5,048 nucleotides of DNA from Leptofilum sp041987425. Lineage in GTDB: Bacteria; Chloroflexota; Anaerolineae; Promineifilales; Promineifilaceae. The first letter of the stretch is position 1. Each line of letters begins with the position of its first letter. The stretch spans positions 1 to 5,048 of the forward strand of contig JBHIWP010000420.1 of assembly GCA_041987425.1 (NCBI GenBank), written 5' to 3'. Positions 4,852 to 5,048 of the stretch are shown in pieces. Both the position numbers and the translations under genes were made by a program. Under the pieces are notes generated by a model. It had not been told where the DNA came from and made no database searches. It saw nothing but the letters and a program-made list of their open reading frames with translations.

Positions 4852-5048
4852 ATGGCTCGAATGAACACCTATATTGCTTTGCTCCGAGGAATCAACGTAG
4901 GTGGGCATCACAAGCTGCCCATGCGCGAGCTAACGAAGCTGCTGGAGGAAATGGGGCTGGCGAAGGTGAAAACTTACATTCAGAGCGGCAATGTGGTTTT
5001 CCAAAGCGAGCGCGAAGATCGGGCCGAACTTGCGGCGGAAATCGGTGA
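4852..5048 (+). CDS. DUF1697 family protein, N-terminal fragment (runs off the right edge)
   Basis: Sixty-five codons are open to the window end. The N terminus TYIALLRGINVGGHHKLPMR (6-25), then LTKLLEEMGLAKVKTYIQSG (27-46) and NVVFQSE (47-53), is the hallmark of the uncharacterised DUF1697 family, whose full members are about 170-180 aa; about a third is present. It starts 3 nt after the MoaD-like stop and takes its ribosome site from that gene's last codons, so it belongs to the same transcript. No catalytic role is established for the family. Confidence 0.87.
   Translation, partial: MARMNTYIALLRGINVGGHHKLPMRELTKLLEEMGLAKVKTYIQSGNVVFQSEREDRAELAAEIG

Noticed and set aside
1..5048. CRISPR array, tRNA/rRNA genes, insertion sequence or transposase
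   Set aside because: No regularly spaced repeats, no cloverleaf or rRNA-like stretch, and no transposase motif or terminal inverted repeats were seen on either strand.

Overview
The window is a dense run of small bacterial genes. Base composition, operon-style packing and Shine-Dalgarno sites are bacterial. Nothing in the window fixes the taxon. A Gram-positive-type SOS-box-like palindrome, a strongly over-represented ACGGCCGT octamer and a cytosolic BNR-propeller/MoaD pair would fit a Chloroflexota (Anaerolineae-like) genome, but that is an inference of low confidence.

Left end, minus strand (1-583): a PhnB-like VOC (glyoxalase-fold) protein is followed 37 nt downstream by the first 48 codons of an AraC-type regulator that runs off the window. 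These two probably form one transcript.

Divergent region (584-823): this holds a very good sigma70-type promoter firing rightward (TGGACA, 17 nt, TATAAT). A 16-bp near-perfect palindrome like a GAAC-N4-GTTC LexA box fills its spacer. A 12-bp palindrome, GAACGGCCGTTC, lies further upstream.

Plus-strand block (824-5048): there are nine recognisable genes, all codirectional. They are a helix-hairpin-helix mini-protein, a DinB/YfiT-fold protein (2-nt gap), an ABM/quinol-monooxygenase-like protein, a DUF6157 protein, a YdeI/DUF1905 protein, a DUF1801 iron-chaperone-like protein, a 371-aa BNR/Asp-box beta-propeller, a MoaD/ThiS-type ubiquitin-like protein with an intact C-terminal Gly-Gly, and the start of a DUF1697 protein. 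The last three form a tightly coupled unit: a 4-nt overlap, then a 3-nt gap. The two larger gaps (1831-1989 and 2401-2525) have no convincing promoter or terminator. Each holds a short open frame that may be a leader peptide or gene remnant.

Together, the block is a collection of small, mostly uncharacterised, single-domain stress or detoxification proteins. The two most interesting signals are the possible SOS control of the HhH-DinB pair and the propeller/MoaD/DUF1697 module. The five-fold recurrence of ACGGCCGT looks like a genome-wide iterated palindrome of the HIP1 kind.
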